A DNA stretch of 64,000 nt from Lachnospiraceae bacterium C6A11. Its GTDB lineage: Bacteria > Bacillota > Clostridia > Lachnospirales > Lachnospiraceae. The stretch's first letter is position 1. Every line of letters starts with the position of its first letter. Shown piece after piece: positions 16,063 through 24,847 of this stretch. The stretch spans positions 124,001 to 188,000 of the forward strand of contig JNKY01000017.1 of assembly GCA_000702245.1 (NCBI GenBank), given 5' to 3'. The notes beneath the pieces are model-generated. The model saw only the letters and a list, made by a program, of their open reading frames with translations, made no database searches and was not told the DNA's origin. The translations under genes were made by a program, and so were the position numbers.

Positions 16063-17901
16063 TTATTTGACAGCTTCCTTAATGAACCTTGATACCCTGA
16101 CCGGTTTGTCGGATATCTTGGCAGGTGCATATATGTAAAGCTTGTCTTTTGTTCTTGTCATCGCAACGTAAAACATCCTTCTTTCTTCTTCAAGAGCGGA
16201 AGGCGTCTTACTTCTTCTGTGAGGGATCTCGCCCTCTACACAGTCTATTATATGAACCTCTTCATATTCGAGGCCCTTTGCGCTGTGCATGGTCATAAGC
16301 TGAACTGCCGGCGTCGAAAGATCGTTCTCTCTTCTCTTCTTTTCTTCAAGAAGGAGCTTTCTCTCTTCCTCGGCATAACCGAACAGCTCTGCGTGTGTTT
16401 CAAAATTCTTCGTGATGCTCTGAAACTCATCAATTATATCAAACATCTCATCTCTTTCAAGATTTCGTTCTTCGCAGTATTTGATGACATATTCATCAAA
16501 CCCCACAAGCTTTCTGATATAATTAACTGCAGCGTAAGGCTCAAGCTTCTTTATAGATTCAAGCTGATTCCGAAGAAGCATCAGATTGGTCTGAAGATAA
16601 TCCCTGTCACGGGTCTGCCTTATCAGCTCATGGATATTTACCGTTTCCGAGGCAAGAAGGTTCCTCGGTACATAACGCACAGGCTTATTCATGAAAGAAA
16701 GAAATCTCTTCCTGCTGGTATCGCCTGATGCAAAGTAGAGATAATCCATAATGACCTTTACCATCTGACTCTCGAAAATATCCGGCACACTGTCCCTTGC
16801 GACATAAGGAATATTATATTCGATCAGCTTATAAATAAGTCTTCTCGGACTTCTGTTGGTCCTGTAAAGAACCGCAATATCATCAGGACTGAGGCCGTTA
16901 CTCATAGCCTCCTGTATCCTTTTAACGATAAGGAGATTCTCGGTGTTTGTATTCTTAACCTCCTGGATCAGAACCGTCCCGGCATCTGCAGAAGCACTTC
17001 TAAGCTCCTTATCATATCTCTTTTTATTATTACTTATAAGCTTGCTTGAAAGCTTTGTAACATCCGAAGGACATCTGTAATTGGTTCTGAGAGTAACAAT
17101 CTCAGCGTCTTCGTACTGCTTCCTGAAGGAAAGCATGATGTCAGGCCTTGCACCTCTGAAGCCGTAGATAGACTGATCGTCATCTCCCACGACGAAGAGA
17201 TTATTTAGAGGAGCCGCAAGCAGCTTCACTATCTCGTACTGGAGCATATTAGTATCCTGAAATTCGTCTATCATGATGTAAGGATACATATAGCGGATAC
17301 GTTCAAGGATATCAGGCCTTTCCGTAAGAAGCTTATAGGTCTGGCTCATCATATCATCAAAATCGATAAGTCCACGGCGTTCCTTCTCAGACTTGAAACG
17401 TGAGTATATCTCTCTAAACTGCGAATCAGGCAGATCGTGACTGTAATAATTCTCGATATCTATCATATCGCAGTCGACAAGCTCTATCTGATGGATAACG
17501 CTGGTGATAAGCTCTTCGTTATATTCCTGCTCCTTATTGGTTGATTTAAGGAACTCCTGGATCATATTTCTTCTTGCTTCTTCGGATAATATGCAGCTGT
17601 TATCATATCCGTAAGCTGTCTTAAGTATCCAGAAAAAGAAAGAATGAAAGGTTCCGAATCTGACTTCGATATTTTCCGAGCTGCTTCTCTTCCTGAAACG
17701 TTCTTTCATTGATTCGGCAGCGGCTCTTGTAAAGGTGATGACAAGTATTCTGGACTCAGGGACATCCAGGGTTTCAGTAAGGTTGATGATCCTCTCAACG
17801 ATGACCGTTGTCTTGCCAGAACCCGGCGTACCGAGAACAAGCAGCGGTCCCTTATTCCATTTAATTGCCTTTTCCTGATCCTTATCGAAGTTTTTAACCA
17901 T
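16063..17901 (-). CDS. UvrD/PcrA-type ATP-dependent DNA helicase
   Basis: This 612-residue superfamily 1 helicase has Q-motif/Walker A LGTPGSGKT (23-31), motif Ia ITFTRAAAESMKERF, Walker B IDEFQDTN, motif III VVGDDDQSIYGFRGA, motif IV TLRTNYRC, motif V TMHSAKGLEYEEVHI and motif VI RRMFYVAMTRTKD. It unwinds DNA 3' to 5', probably in repair. At 612 residues it is shorter than PcrA or UvrD (about 720-740) and lacks their C-terminal extension, so it may be a distinct paralogue. AAGGAG precedes the ATG. The MBOAT gene follows after 16 bases. Confidence 0.92.
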   Translation of the reverse strand: MVKNFDKDQEKAIKWNKGPLLVLGTPGSGKTTVIVERIINLTETLDVPESRILVITFTRAAAESMKERFRKRSSSENIEVRFGTFHSFFFWILKTAYGYDNSCILSEEARRNMIQEFLKSTNKEQEYNEELITSVIHQIELVDCDMIDIENYYSHDLPDSQFREIYSRFKSEKERRGLIDFDDMMSQTYKLLTERPDILERIRYMYPYIMIDEFQDTNMLQYEIVKLLAAPLNNLFVVGDDDQSIYGFRGARPDIMLSFRKQYEDAEIVTLRTNYRCPSDVTKLSSKLISNNKKRYDKELRSASADAGTVLIQEVKNTNTENLLIVKRIQEAMSNGLSPDDIAVLYRTNRSPRRLIYKLIEYNIPYVARDSVPDIFESQMVKVIMDYLYFASGDTSRKRFLSFMNKPVRYVPRNLLASETVNIHELIRQTRDRDYLQTNLMLLRNQLESIKKLEPYAAVNYIRKLVGFDEYVIKYCEERNLERDEMFDIIDEFQSITKNFETHAELFGYAEEERKLLLEEKKRRENDLSTPAVQLMTMHSAKGLEYEEVHIIDCVEGEIPHRRSKTPSALEEERRMFYVAMTRTKDKLYIYAPAKISDKPVRVSRFIKEAVK

Positions 17902-17965
17902 TGTTCTCCTTAATCATCCAAGTATTCCCGTAGCAATACTTTTGCATAGGGGAACCTTTCATATA

Positions 17966-17999
17966 AACTAAAATGCCATCTTACGATGACATTTTAGTT
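17966..17999 (-). terminator. Probable terminator after the SEC-C gene
   Basis: An inverted repeat AACTAAAATG-C-CATC / GATG-A-CATTTTAGTT with a 4-base loop gives 14 pairs and one mismatch. Its A-tract and U-tract sides fit an intrinsic terminator, ten bases after the SEC-C stop at 18009. Confidence 0.65.
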
Positions 18000-18008
18000 A
18001 GCGAGGTA

Positions 18009-18509
18009 CTACGCTCCGCAGCACTTCTTATATTTCTTTCCGCTTCCGCATGGACACGGATCGTTTCTTCCAACCTTTGGTGGCTTGATAACTGTGTGAG
18101 AAGACTTCTCAAGCTTGTAAAGCTCGCTTCTCTTCTCCTCAGAAAGAAGATTATCCCACTGTGGAAGTTCGTAAAGCCACTGAGCATTGCAGCCAACCAT
18201 ATTCATGTAGAGCTTTTCCTTGTCATAGCCAAGGTTTACAACAGAATCCTCTGTTACCTCGTCAAGGTTGTTGCTCAGTGTAAGGCTGTCGTCGATACCA
18301 TCAAGGAAACCAATCATGGTCTCGATGTCTGTATCGTATTTCTCAGCAAGCTCCTTAACAGTAGCGCTGACGATCTCATCAGGGTTACCAAGAAGCTCCT
18401 CATAGATACTCTTTTCCTTGTTAAAATACTTAAGCCAGAATTCCTTTCCCTCCGGAGTTCTGTCATCCAATCCGTAGGCATGATCACGCCAATCCTTAAG
18501 TAAACTCAT
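18009..18509 (-). CDS. SEC-C metal-binding motif protein
   Basis: The 166-residue protein ends in a clean SEC-C zinc motif ([21 protein letters not shown]), the same ending found on SecA, where it binds zinc and helps contact SecB or ribosomes. The first 140 residues are mostly acidic and helical and are not recognised. It is not a SecA fragment: no ATPase motif is present. GGGAG precedes the ATG; it is bounded by its own promoter and a terminator, so it is a single-gene unit. Confidence 0.85.
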   Translation of the reverse strand: MSLLKDWRDHAYGLDDRTPEGKEFWLKYFNKEKSIYEELLGNPDEIVSATVKELAEKYDTDIETMIGFLDGIDDSLTLSNNLDEVTEDSVVNLGYDKEKLYMNMVGCNAQWLYELPQWDNLLSEEKRSELYKLEKSSHTVIKPPKVGRNDPCPCGSGKKYKKCCGA

Positions 18510-18585
18510 TTCTTAATCTCCCATATTTTTTATTATGTCAAAGCCATGAATATCAAGGCTCTATACACATTATTTCCAAATAAGG

Positions 18586-18614
18586 ATTATAACAAAATGT
18601 TATTTTAACTGCAA
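18586..18614 (-). promoter_or_regulatory. Promoter of the SEC-C gene
   Basis: On the minus strand TTGCAG (18609-18614), a 17-base spacer and perfect TATAAT (18586-18591). The predicted start near 18579 gives a leader of about 70 bases. Confidence 0.7.
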
Positions 18615-18622
18615 GTGCCATT

Positions 18623-19894
18623 TTACTCATATCTGAGGGCATCGATAGGACTTAGGTTTGCAGCCTTGATCGATGGAATAAGTCCGAAAATGATACCGAT
18701 CAGCATAGAAAATACAACCGAAATAATGATTGCCGGAATGCTTATTGCAACCGGAACAAGTGCGACCTTGCTGATAAAGTATGCAAGACCGATACCTGCG
18801 CCGACACCGATGATACCGCCAAGGCTTGTAAGTACAGCTGCCTCAGTCAGGAACTGACCGAGAACTGCCCTCTTTCTTGCACCGAGAGCCTTCTTCAGAC
18901 CTATCTCTCTCGTTCTTTCAGTAACTGAAACGAGCATGATATTCATAACGCCGATACCACCTACGATAAGAGAGATGCTGGCGATCCAGATAAGCTGCTG
19001 GCTTGTTGTATTTGAAAGGTCCTGGAGAGCTTTAACCTTCTCCATAGTATTTTCCTTTTTATATTTAACTGAAGACTCATCGCTGCCGCTCTTTTTGCTT
19101 GTTATGCGGTTGTTAAGATATTCCTCAACGTTCTTACCGGCTTTAGACATTCCCTCAGTGGAATCAGCCTTCACGATAACCTGGTAAGGCTTATCATAGG
19201 AGAAAATAACCGGCCAAATTGTATCAGGGACAATTATTATGCCTGCGGTATCTTCTTCGTGATAGGTATACCATTCTTCAATCGAGTTGATTACAGGCTC
19301 AAAATCGTCGCTCTGATCAACAACACCGACTACAACAAATGGATTTCCTGAGATCTCCAAGGTTTTATTGATCGGATCCTCGCCCTCAAACAAACTCTTG
19401 GCAGCTGTTGAATCAATGATGCAGACATTCTTATGACCGCTAAAGTCACTAGGTATAAACTTTCTTCCGGATGTCAGAAGATAGCCATAAATATCCAGAT
19501 AAGAGTTGTCGCAACCCATAAATCTGGCGCCGTCCATAGTTACATCCTTGTAGTAAACTGCATTGTACGAGTTTGCTTCATGGTAGATAGCAACATCCTT
19601 TACATGATCAAGCTCTTTCATCTCGTTCAGCATATCACCGTCGATTATCGGGACGCCATCCACATCGACGCCCTCTTCAGGATTGATATATATGCCACCC
19701 ATACTGAGCTTGACGTCTATAAGGTTATTTCCTGAACCGACAAGGTTCTCTTTGATCTGCTCATTTGTACCCTTTATGGTCGAAACAATCGCAATGATAG
19801 CTGCAATACCGATAATGATACCGAGCATGGTCAGGAGTGAACGGAGCTTGTGTCCGAAAATGCCCTGAAATGATAGTCTAATATTTTCAAACAT
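18623..19894 (-). CDS. MacB/FtsX-type ABC transporter permease
   Basis: The 423-residue protein has the MacB layout: an N-terminal amphipathic stretch and first membrane segment (LRSLLTMLGIIIGIAAIIAI), a large extracytoplasmic domain (residues about 45-290), and three C-terminal membrane segments with the family signature SVTERTREIGLKKALGARK between them. With the ATPase and adaptors upstream it should form a mechanotransmission-type exporter for a peptide, antibiotic or lipid-like compound. AGGAGG precedes the ATG and the adaptor gene ends 12 bases earlier; it is the last gene of the operon. Confidence 0.93.
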   Translation of the reverse strand: MFENIRLSFQGIFGHKLRSLLTMLGIIIGIAAIIAIVSTIKGTNEQIKENLVGSGNNLIDVKLSMGGIYINPEEGVDVDGVPIIDGDMLNEMKELDHVKDVAIYHEANSYNAVYYKDVTMDGARFMGCDNSYLDIYGYLLTSGRKFIPSDFSGHKNVCIIDSTAAKSLFEGEDPINKTLEISGNPFVVVGVVDQSDDFEPVINSIEEWYTYHEEDTAGIIIVPDTIWPVIFSYDKPYQVIVKADSTEGMSKAGKNVEEYLNNRITSKKSGSDESSVKYKKENTMEKVKALQDLSNTTSQQLIWIASISLIVGGIGVMNIMLVSVTERTREIGLKKALGARKRAVLGQFLTEAAVLTSLGGIIGVGAGIGLAYFISKVALVPVAISIPAIIISVVFSMLIGIIFGLIPSIKAANLSPIDALRYE

Positions 19895-19906
19895 TTATCC
19901 TTCCTC

Positions 19907-21385
19907 CTAATAATCCATATCGGCATAGCCTTCTACATTGATACATTTCTTTCCTTCAGCAACATCCTTGCCATAAGGGAAAGCAATATAATCTTCCATA
20001 GAGAGACCGCTCTTTATCTCGATTGCATAGTTGTAAACAGTTTTACCGGTCTTGACATATCTCTTCTTGAGACGTCCGTTATCGTTGACCATAACATAGC
20101 TGTTACCGTTCTCTTCTCTTACGTAAGGAAGAGGCAGGTAGATCTTGTCGTTATTTGCATATGGATCAAACTTGGAAGCTCCGCCTCCATCGCCCATAGT
20201 AACCTCTACCCAGTATCCCGGATTAAGATCGTCACAAGGTTCATCAATAATTATGGTCATCGGATAGGTTGAAGCAGTCGCACCTCCATAATATCCGTAT
20301 TGTTCGGTAGGTGTCTTCTCGATGGAAGCAACCTTACCGGTGTAGGAATTACCTGATTCATAGGAATAGATAGTTACAGGATCACCGATATTCACCTTAT
20401 CAAGCTTCCATTCATTAATATAGACATCGGTCTTATAACCTGTATTTGATGAAACAACGATAACAGGCTGGCCTGTTGTTATTGCCTCCTCGGAAAGATC
20501 AACTGTTCTGACAATACCGTTGGTCTGAGCGAAAACATAGCCTTCCTCTAGCTTCTTTTCCTGTTTCTGGATCTTGATCTCATAGATTTCAATACTGTTC
20601 TTCTGCTTCTTGATCGAATCTTCTTTTGACCTGATCAGCTCCTTAAGAGTCTCTCTGTCATAAATAGGCTCAAGCTGATTGTTCGGATCGTCAGGATCAA
20701 ACGGATCATCTGAATTGCCCGGATCATTGTTTCCGTTCGGGTCTATGTTTCCATTCGGATCCATATTACCATTCGGATCAATATCTCCGTTTGGATCCAT
20801 ATTATCATTATTTCCCGGAGGCGGTCCGAAGCTGCCGTCCGGATACATTACCCAGTCCGGATGCTCTTTAAATATCTTCTCAGCATCTCCGGGTGTACCT
20901 TTCTCGGTTGTCTGCTCTGTTGTAGCCTCAGTTGTTGTAAGCTCAGTCGTAGCTTCTGTTGTAGGCTCTTCTGTCGTAAGATCCTCAAGAGGAGTCATAT
21001 TCTTCAGCTTCTCAAGCTCTCGCTCGGCAACAAGAAGGTCAGTCTTATAAACCTCAAGCTGTGCCTTCATCTTTTCAATCTGAAGCTCCTGCCCGGTCAT
21101 ATCGTAGGTAAGAAGCTTATCTCCTACATTTACATGCTGGCCCGGCTCTACATTAACCTCAGCAACGATGCTGTCAAGATCAAGATATACCTTCTGATCG
21201 CCTGCTTCGGAGATGGTTCCGTCAAGAGTATCGCCGTATTCCCAATAACCTGTGTTGAGAATTGCAACATTGGTACACTTTACAGGGTTTGAATTCTTTC
21301 TGTGATTCTTATAAATCTTAACGCCTACGATGGTTCCTGCAACAAGTATCGCAAGAACTACCAGGGTGATGATCAGTTTCTTCAT
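19907..21385 (-). CDS. Membrane-fusion (HlyD/MacA-type) adaptor protein, second of two
   Basis: This 492-residue protein has an N-terminal membrane anchor (LIITLVVLAILVAGTIVGV), a biotinyl-lipoyl-like half (VAEVNVEPGQHVNVGDKLLTYD), an alpha hairpin interrupted by low-complexity sequence, the second lipoyl half (VFAQTNGIVRTV) and a beta-barrel. The hairpin insert is unusual: Thr/Glu-rich at 137-161, then DPNG repeats at 194-222 and an acidic Pro/Asp stretch to 235. It shares the ending pattern SGLxxEDYIAFP with the first adaptor, so the two are paralogues. Its ATG overlaps the ATPase stop as TAATG, with GGAGGTGA upstream. Confidence 0.87.
   Translation of the reverse strand: MKKLIITLVVLAILVAGTIVGVKIYKNHRKNSNPVKCTNVAILNTGYWEYGDTLDGTISEAGDQKVYLDLDSIVAEVNVEPGQHVNVGDKLLTYDMTGQELQIEKMKAQLEVYKTDLLVAERELEKLKNMTPLEDLTTEEPTTEATTELTTTEATTEQTTEKGTPGDAEKIFKEHPDWVMYPDGSFGPPPGNNDNMDPNGDIDPNGNMDPNGNIDPNGNNDPGNSDDPFDPDDPNNQLEPIYDRETLKELIRSKEDSIKKQKNSIEIYEIKIQKQEKKLEEGYVFAQTNGIVRTVDLSEEAITTGQPVIVVSSNTGYKTDVYINEWKLDKVNIGDPVTIYSYESGNSYTGKVASIEKTPTEQYGYYGGATASTYPMTIIIDEPCDDLNPGYWVEVTMGDGGGASKFDPYANNDKIYLPLPYVREENGNSYVMVNDNGRLKKRYVKTGKTVYNYAIEIKSGLSMEDYIAFPYGKDVAEGKKCINVEGYADMDY
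20720..20806 (-). repeat. In-frame DPNGN-type repeats in the second adaptor
   Basis: Five units of about 15 bases encode DPNG followed by two variable residues (DI, NM, NI, NN). The unit matches calcium-binding-like Asp/Asn/Gly loops only loosely and is more likely a flexible spacer in the adaptor's hairpin. Confidence 0.7.
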
Positions 21386-22218
21386 TACTCATCACCTCCA
21401 TCTTCTGCGACAGCCTCTGCAATCTCTTCATCTATTGTCTTATCGTCAAGCTCGTCTGTATTATACTCCACAGGCTCAGCCATCTTGATATTCTCAGCCG
21501 TATTATCAACAATATCTTCAGGCTTAACGATACGCTTATTTTCGTTAGATTCATCGCTTGTAATTCGACCGTCAAATATAGTTATGATCCTGTCGGCGTA
21601 TTCTGCGATCTCCTTTGCATGAGTGATCATTATGATAGTTACGCCGTCATTATGCAGCCTCTCGAAAAGTCCCATAACCTGCAGACCTGACTTTGAATCA
21701 AGCGCACCTGTAGGCTCGTCGGCAAGAAGTATCTTAGGAGAATTGACCATGGCTCTTGCTATGGCAACTCTCTGCTTCTGACCACCGGAAAGCTGAGTAG
21801 GCTTAAAGGATATTCTGTCGGAAAGATCCACGTTTGCCAAAGCTTCCTTACACTTATCCTTGCGTATCCTTCTCGGAACCTTCGCATATTGAAGGGGAAG
21901 CTCAACATTCTGAAGAGCTGTCTGTCTTGGCAGGAGGTTAAAATTCTGAAATACAAAGCCTATGCTCTTGTTTCTTACTTTAGAAAGCTCTTTATCTTTC
22001 ATACCGGCAACCTCAACATCATCAAGGATATAGCTTCCTTGGGTAGGCTTATCGAGGCAGCCAATTATATTCATCAGGGTTGATTTACCGGAACCTGAAG
22101 GTCCCATGATTGCAACGTATTCGCCCTCTTCGATATCAAGATTGATATCATGGAGTACAGGAACGTCCATCTTGCCCTGAATATAGCTTTTGTTTATATT
22201 TTCCAAATGAAGGAGCAT
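21385..22218 (-). CDS. MacB/LolD-type ABC transporter ATP-binding protein
   Basis: The 277-residue ATPase has Walker A GPSGSGKST (39-47), Q-loop FVFQNFNLLP, signature LSGGQKQR (143-150), Walker B ILLADEPTGALD and the H-loop MITHAKE. It powers the permease encoded two genes downstream. Typical members end near residue 225; this one has an extra 50-residue tail that is strongly acidic in its last 30 residues, a feature not needed for ATP hydrolysis. It directly abuts the first adaptor gene and overlaps the second by one base. Confidence 0.95.
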   Translation of the reverse strand: MLLHLENINKSYIQGKMDVPVLHDINLDIEEGEYVAIMGPSGSGKSTLMNIIGCLDKPTQGSYILDDVEVAGMKDKELSKVRNKSIGFVFQNFNLLPRQTALQNVELPLQYAKVPRRIRKDKCKEALANVDLSDRISFKPTQLSGGQKQRVAIARAMVNSPKILLADEPTGALDSKSGLQVMGLFERLHNDGVTIIMITHAKEIAEYADRIITIFDGRITSDESNENKRIVKPEDIVDNTAENIKMAEPVEYNTDELDDKTIDEEIAEAVAEDGGDE

Positions 22219-23688
22219 TTACTCACCTCCATTCGTGTTGTCAGCACCGTCTACAGGAAGATCAGAGGAACCGTCATTGGTATTATCATCAGCGCCGTCG
22301 GAAACATTGGCGCCGTCGTAGATAACGTCTCCACCTTCCTGACCTTCAGGAATCTCGTCAACGATACTTCCGTCAGGCAACATAATACCGCCCTGATCGT
22401 CAACGCCGCCATCAGGATACATACCATCTTCCGGATACATTCCGTCCTCAGGATACATTCCGTCCTCGGTCATCATACCGTCATACATATCGTCGCCCAT
22501 CTGCTCGATGATATCATCATAGTTAGTCGTGGTCTTAGAACCTTCCTTGATATCGTCCTCAGGGAATGCGATGTAGTCATCCTCAGTAAGACCGCTTGTT
22601 ACTTCATATGTGAAGAGGTTCTCGTCGTATTCACCGACAGTAACTTTTCTCTTCTCTATCTTCTTATCCTTATCACGAACCCAGAGATAATAATCGCTGC
22701 CTTCGATAACAAAATAGTACTCAGGGATATTCAGACCTTCCTTAACCTCGCCCTGGCCATAGTCCATCTCGATGTAGAGATGCTGTCCGAGCATCAGACC
22801 ATCAAAGGAATCAAGCTTAACATAGAAGGTGTATTTTGAAGCACTTTCTCCACTCATTCCTCCGCCGTAGTAATATGGGTCACTGTTATTCTGCTGAGGC
22901 TCGAGGTCAATTTTGCCGATAGTACCCTTCCAGGTCTGATTTTCATCAACTCTTGATCGTATGATAACGGACATACCTGTAGTAATATCGTAAATATTTG
23001 TCTCGCTGATAGTTCCCTTAACTCTGAAATCTCCGTCAGCCATGATAGTGATAAATGAATTATCGCTGCCCATATCGTTATAGCTGTCAGAACCACCGTC
23101 CTTATTGATCTTTTTGATAGTACCGCTCATAGGAGAGTAAACGACTGCGGACTCTATCGATTCCTTCTGTCTCTCAATCTCAAGCTCTTTTGTGGACTTT
23201 TCATATTCTTCCTGCTTAATTTCAGCCTGTAAATTATTGATCTGGCTTGTGTAACCAAGCTTGTCATCGTCAGGTGCCTTATCACGCTGCTCAACAAGAT
23301 CCTCTATACGCTGATAATCACTTGAAATAGAGTTCTTGATATTATCAAGCTCAAGCTCCATCTCCTGAAGGTCAAGCTTCATATTTTCAGTGTCATAAGA
23401 AAAGAGCTGGTCGCCTTCTTTAACCTTGTCACCAACATTTACGAAGATTTCCTTAACCTTCTTGGTGCTGTCCTTCTCAACCTTCTTGGTTTCCTGAGAC
23501 TCAACTATTCCCATATATCTATTGGAAAGCCCCGTTCCGTACCCGGATATAGACGCGACAGACTCTACATATACCAGTCGCCCGTCCTCCGTTTTGTCTT
23601 TTTTCATAAACCGCTTAACAAAAAATATACCGGCCGCAATCAAAATAGCCAGTACAATAAAAATAACGATAAGCTTTCCCTTCTTCAT
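22219..23688 (-). CDS. Membrane-fusion (HlyD/MacA-type) adaptor protein, first of two
   Basis: The 489-residue protein has an N-terminal anchor (LIVIFIVLAILIAAGIFF), a lipoyl-like half (FVNVGDKVKEGDQLFSYD), an alpha-hairpin coiled coil at about 101-182, the second half (VVYSPMSGTIKKI), and a barrel domain. From about residue 390 it carries a long acidic tail with YPEDGM repeats at 401-428 and Asp/Gly/Asn-rich sequence to the end. ATG at 23688 is chosen because AAGGAGAG stands before it; the frame is open 20 codons further. It is the first gene of the adaptor-ATPase-adaptor-permease operon. Confidence 0.87.
   Translation of the reverse strand: MKKGKLIVIFIVLAILIAAGIFFVKRFMKKDKTEDGRLVYVESVASISGYGTGLSNRYMGIVESQETKKVEKDSTKKVKEIFVNVGDKVKEGDQLFSYDTENMKLDLQEMELELDNIKNSISSDYQRIEDLVEQRDKAPDDDKLGYTSQINNLQAEIKQEEYEKSTKELEIERQKESIESAVVYSPMSGTIKKINKDGGSDSYNDMGSDNSFITIMADGDFRVKGTISETNIYDITTGMSVIIRSRVDENQTWKGTIGKIDLEPQQNNSDPYYYGGGMSGESASKYTFYVKLDSFDGLMLGQHLYIEMDYGQGEVKEGLNIPEYYFVIEGSDYYLWVRDKDKKIEKRKVTVGEYDENLFTYEVTSGLTEDDYIAFPEDDIKEGSKTTTNYDDIIEQMGDDMYDGMMTEDGMYPEDGMYPEDGMYPDGGVDDQGGIMLPDGSIVDEIPEGQEGGDVIYDGANVSDGADDNTNDGSSDLPVDGADNTNGGE
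22405..22488 (-). repeat. In-frame YPEDGM repeats in the first adaptor
   Basis: Units of 18 bases encode MYPEDG or close variants, three to four times, inside an acidic C-terminal tail. Strong base identity between neighbouring units suggests recent slippage. Confidence 0.7.
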
Positions 23689-23830
23689 TTTAAATACTCT
23701 CCTTTCGCACTGATCCTGACAGATCATCATCAAGAAACAGTTTAACATTTTTATCTCTGAAAATGAATTATCATAATATATATTTTTAATTAAGATTCTA
23801 TGAACATAAACTCATGATAAACGAATAAAA

Positions 23831-23863
23831 AGCCCCTGACTGTTTTTTAATCAGTCAGAAGCT
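23831..23863 (-). terminator. Intrinsic terminator of the rsfS operon
   Basis: On the minus strand AGC-TT-CTGACTG / CAGTCAG-GG-GCT forms a stem followed by TTTTTATT. It overlaps the last codons of rsfS and ends the long ribosomal block before the ABC operon. Confidence 0.85.
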
Positions 23864-24185
23864 TTGCATCACGCCATGTATGATCGAGATTGTAGAATTC
23901 TCTCATCTCACTTGAGAAGATATGGACGATGATGTCGCTGTAGTCAAGAAGTATCCAGCCGCCCTCGGCTCTTCCCTCTCTATCCCTCATGTCTATTCCG
24001 TTATTGCTGCAGATTTCTTCAACAGCGTCACAGATAGCCTGAAGCTGATTCTTATTTGAACCGCTTGCGATAACAAAGGCATCACACATCGGAGAAACAT
24101 TGCTGACATCAAGATTCTTTATATTGTAACCCTTTCTGTCTTCAATCGCCTTATTGATCAGTTTTACTTTTTCGATTAGTTTCAT
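23847..24185 (-). CDS. rsfS: Ribosomal silencing factor RsfS
   Basis: RsfS (DUF143/Iojap family) binds protein L14 on the 50S subunit and blocks subunit joining in starvation. The 112-residue sequence has the family core SPMCDAFVIASGSNKNQLQAI and EGGWILLDYSDIIVHIFSSEMREFYNLDHTW. AAGGGG precedes the ATG. It closes the operon with yqeK and nadD, the usual Firmicute order, 89 bases after yqeK. Confidence 0.97.
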   Translation of the reverse strand: MKLIEKVKLINKAIEDRKGYNIKNLDVSNVSPMCDAFVIASGSNKNQLQAICDAVEEICSNNGIDMRDREGRAEGGWILLDYSDIIVHIFSSEMREFYNLDHTWRDAKLLTD

Positions 24186-24274
24186 TATAGTCCCCTTTAT
24201 TATAAATACGTTTTAAATATTTAATTAATTAGAATTACTGTTGCTTAATACTATTGTTATTAGCACCGTGATCA

Positions 24275-24847
24275 TTACTTGTTACGCTGCCTCAGATAAT
24301 ACTTGTAAGTCTCTTCGGTCATCTCGTCAATGATATCTGTTTTGCCGTCGAGATATTCAAGTGTATTTTTCAGAATATGCAGTACAGCCGTGTCGATATC
24401 TGTGAAGGCTTCCTGTCTTATTTCAGGCAGTTCAAAGATCATCTTTCTGTTCGGCTCGATATAATCTGCAATAAAGATTATCTTATCCATAAGAGTCATT
24501 GCCGGACGACCTGTCGTATGATAGGTTATGGCATTTAGTATTTCCTCATCCTTAACGCCGTATTTTTCACGTGCGTAGTAGGCACCGAGCTTTCCATGAA
24601 GAAGATCCGGATTGGCCCTTTCACTTTCACTTATAGGAAGCTTGAATTTTTCACACTTCTTAAGCTTGTCATCCGTTGGGAGGCACTTGGCGTTATCGTG
24701 AAGAAGTCCTGCAATACGCGCCTTCTGGATATCTGCACCGTATCTCATAGCCATACAGGCAGCAGTATATTCAACGCCAAAGGAATGGATAAGTCTCTTA
24801 TCCGTAAGCTTCCCCTTAAGTTTATCGATCATATCTTTTCTGTCCAT
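24275..24847 (-). CDS. yqeK: HD-domain diadenosine tetraphosphatase YqeK
   Basis: The 190-residue HD phosphohydrolase family member has metal ligands in HSFGVEYTA, GLLHDNAKCL (the HD pair) and the later H in ITYHTTGR, plus D in IIFIADYIEP. YqeK enzymes cleave Ap4A symmetrically to two ADP. Its ATG overlaps the nadD stop by one base (TAATG), so expression is coupled. Confidence 0.95.
   Translation of the reverse strand: MDRKDMIDKLKGKLTDKRLIHSFGVEYTAACMAMRYGADIQKARIAGLLHDNAKCLPTDDKLKKCEKFKLPISESERANPDLLHGKLGAYYAREKYGVKDEEILNAITYHTTGRPAMTLMDKIIFIADYIEPNRKMIFELPEIRQEAFTDIDTAVLHILKNTLEYLDGKTDIIDEMTEETYKYYLRQRNK

Noticed and set aside
17922-17962. Possible further hairpin copy before the helicase gene: GTTCCC/GGGAAT arms around GTATTGCTAC.
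   Set aside because: Only a short part of the core matches and the arms pair over just 6 bases, so it is not counted as a family member.
24186-24274. TATAAT before rsfS as a promoter.
   Set aside because: No acceptable -35 box lies 16-18 bases upstream in the very A/T-rich sequence.
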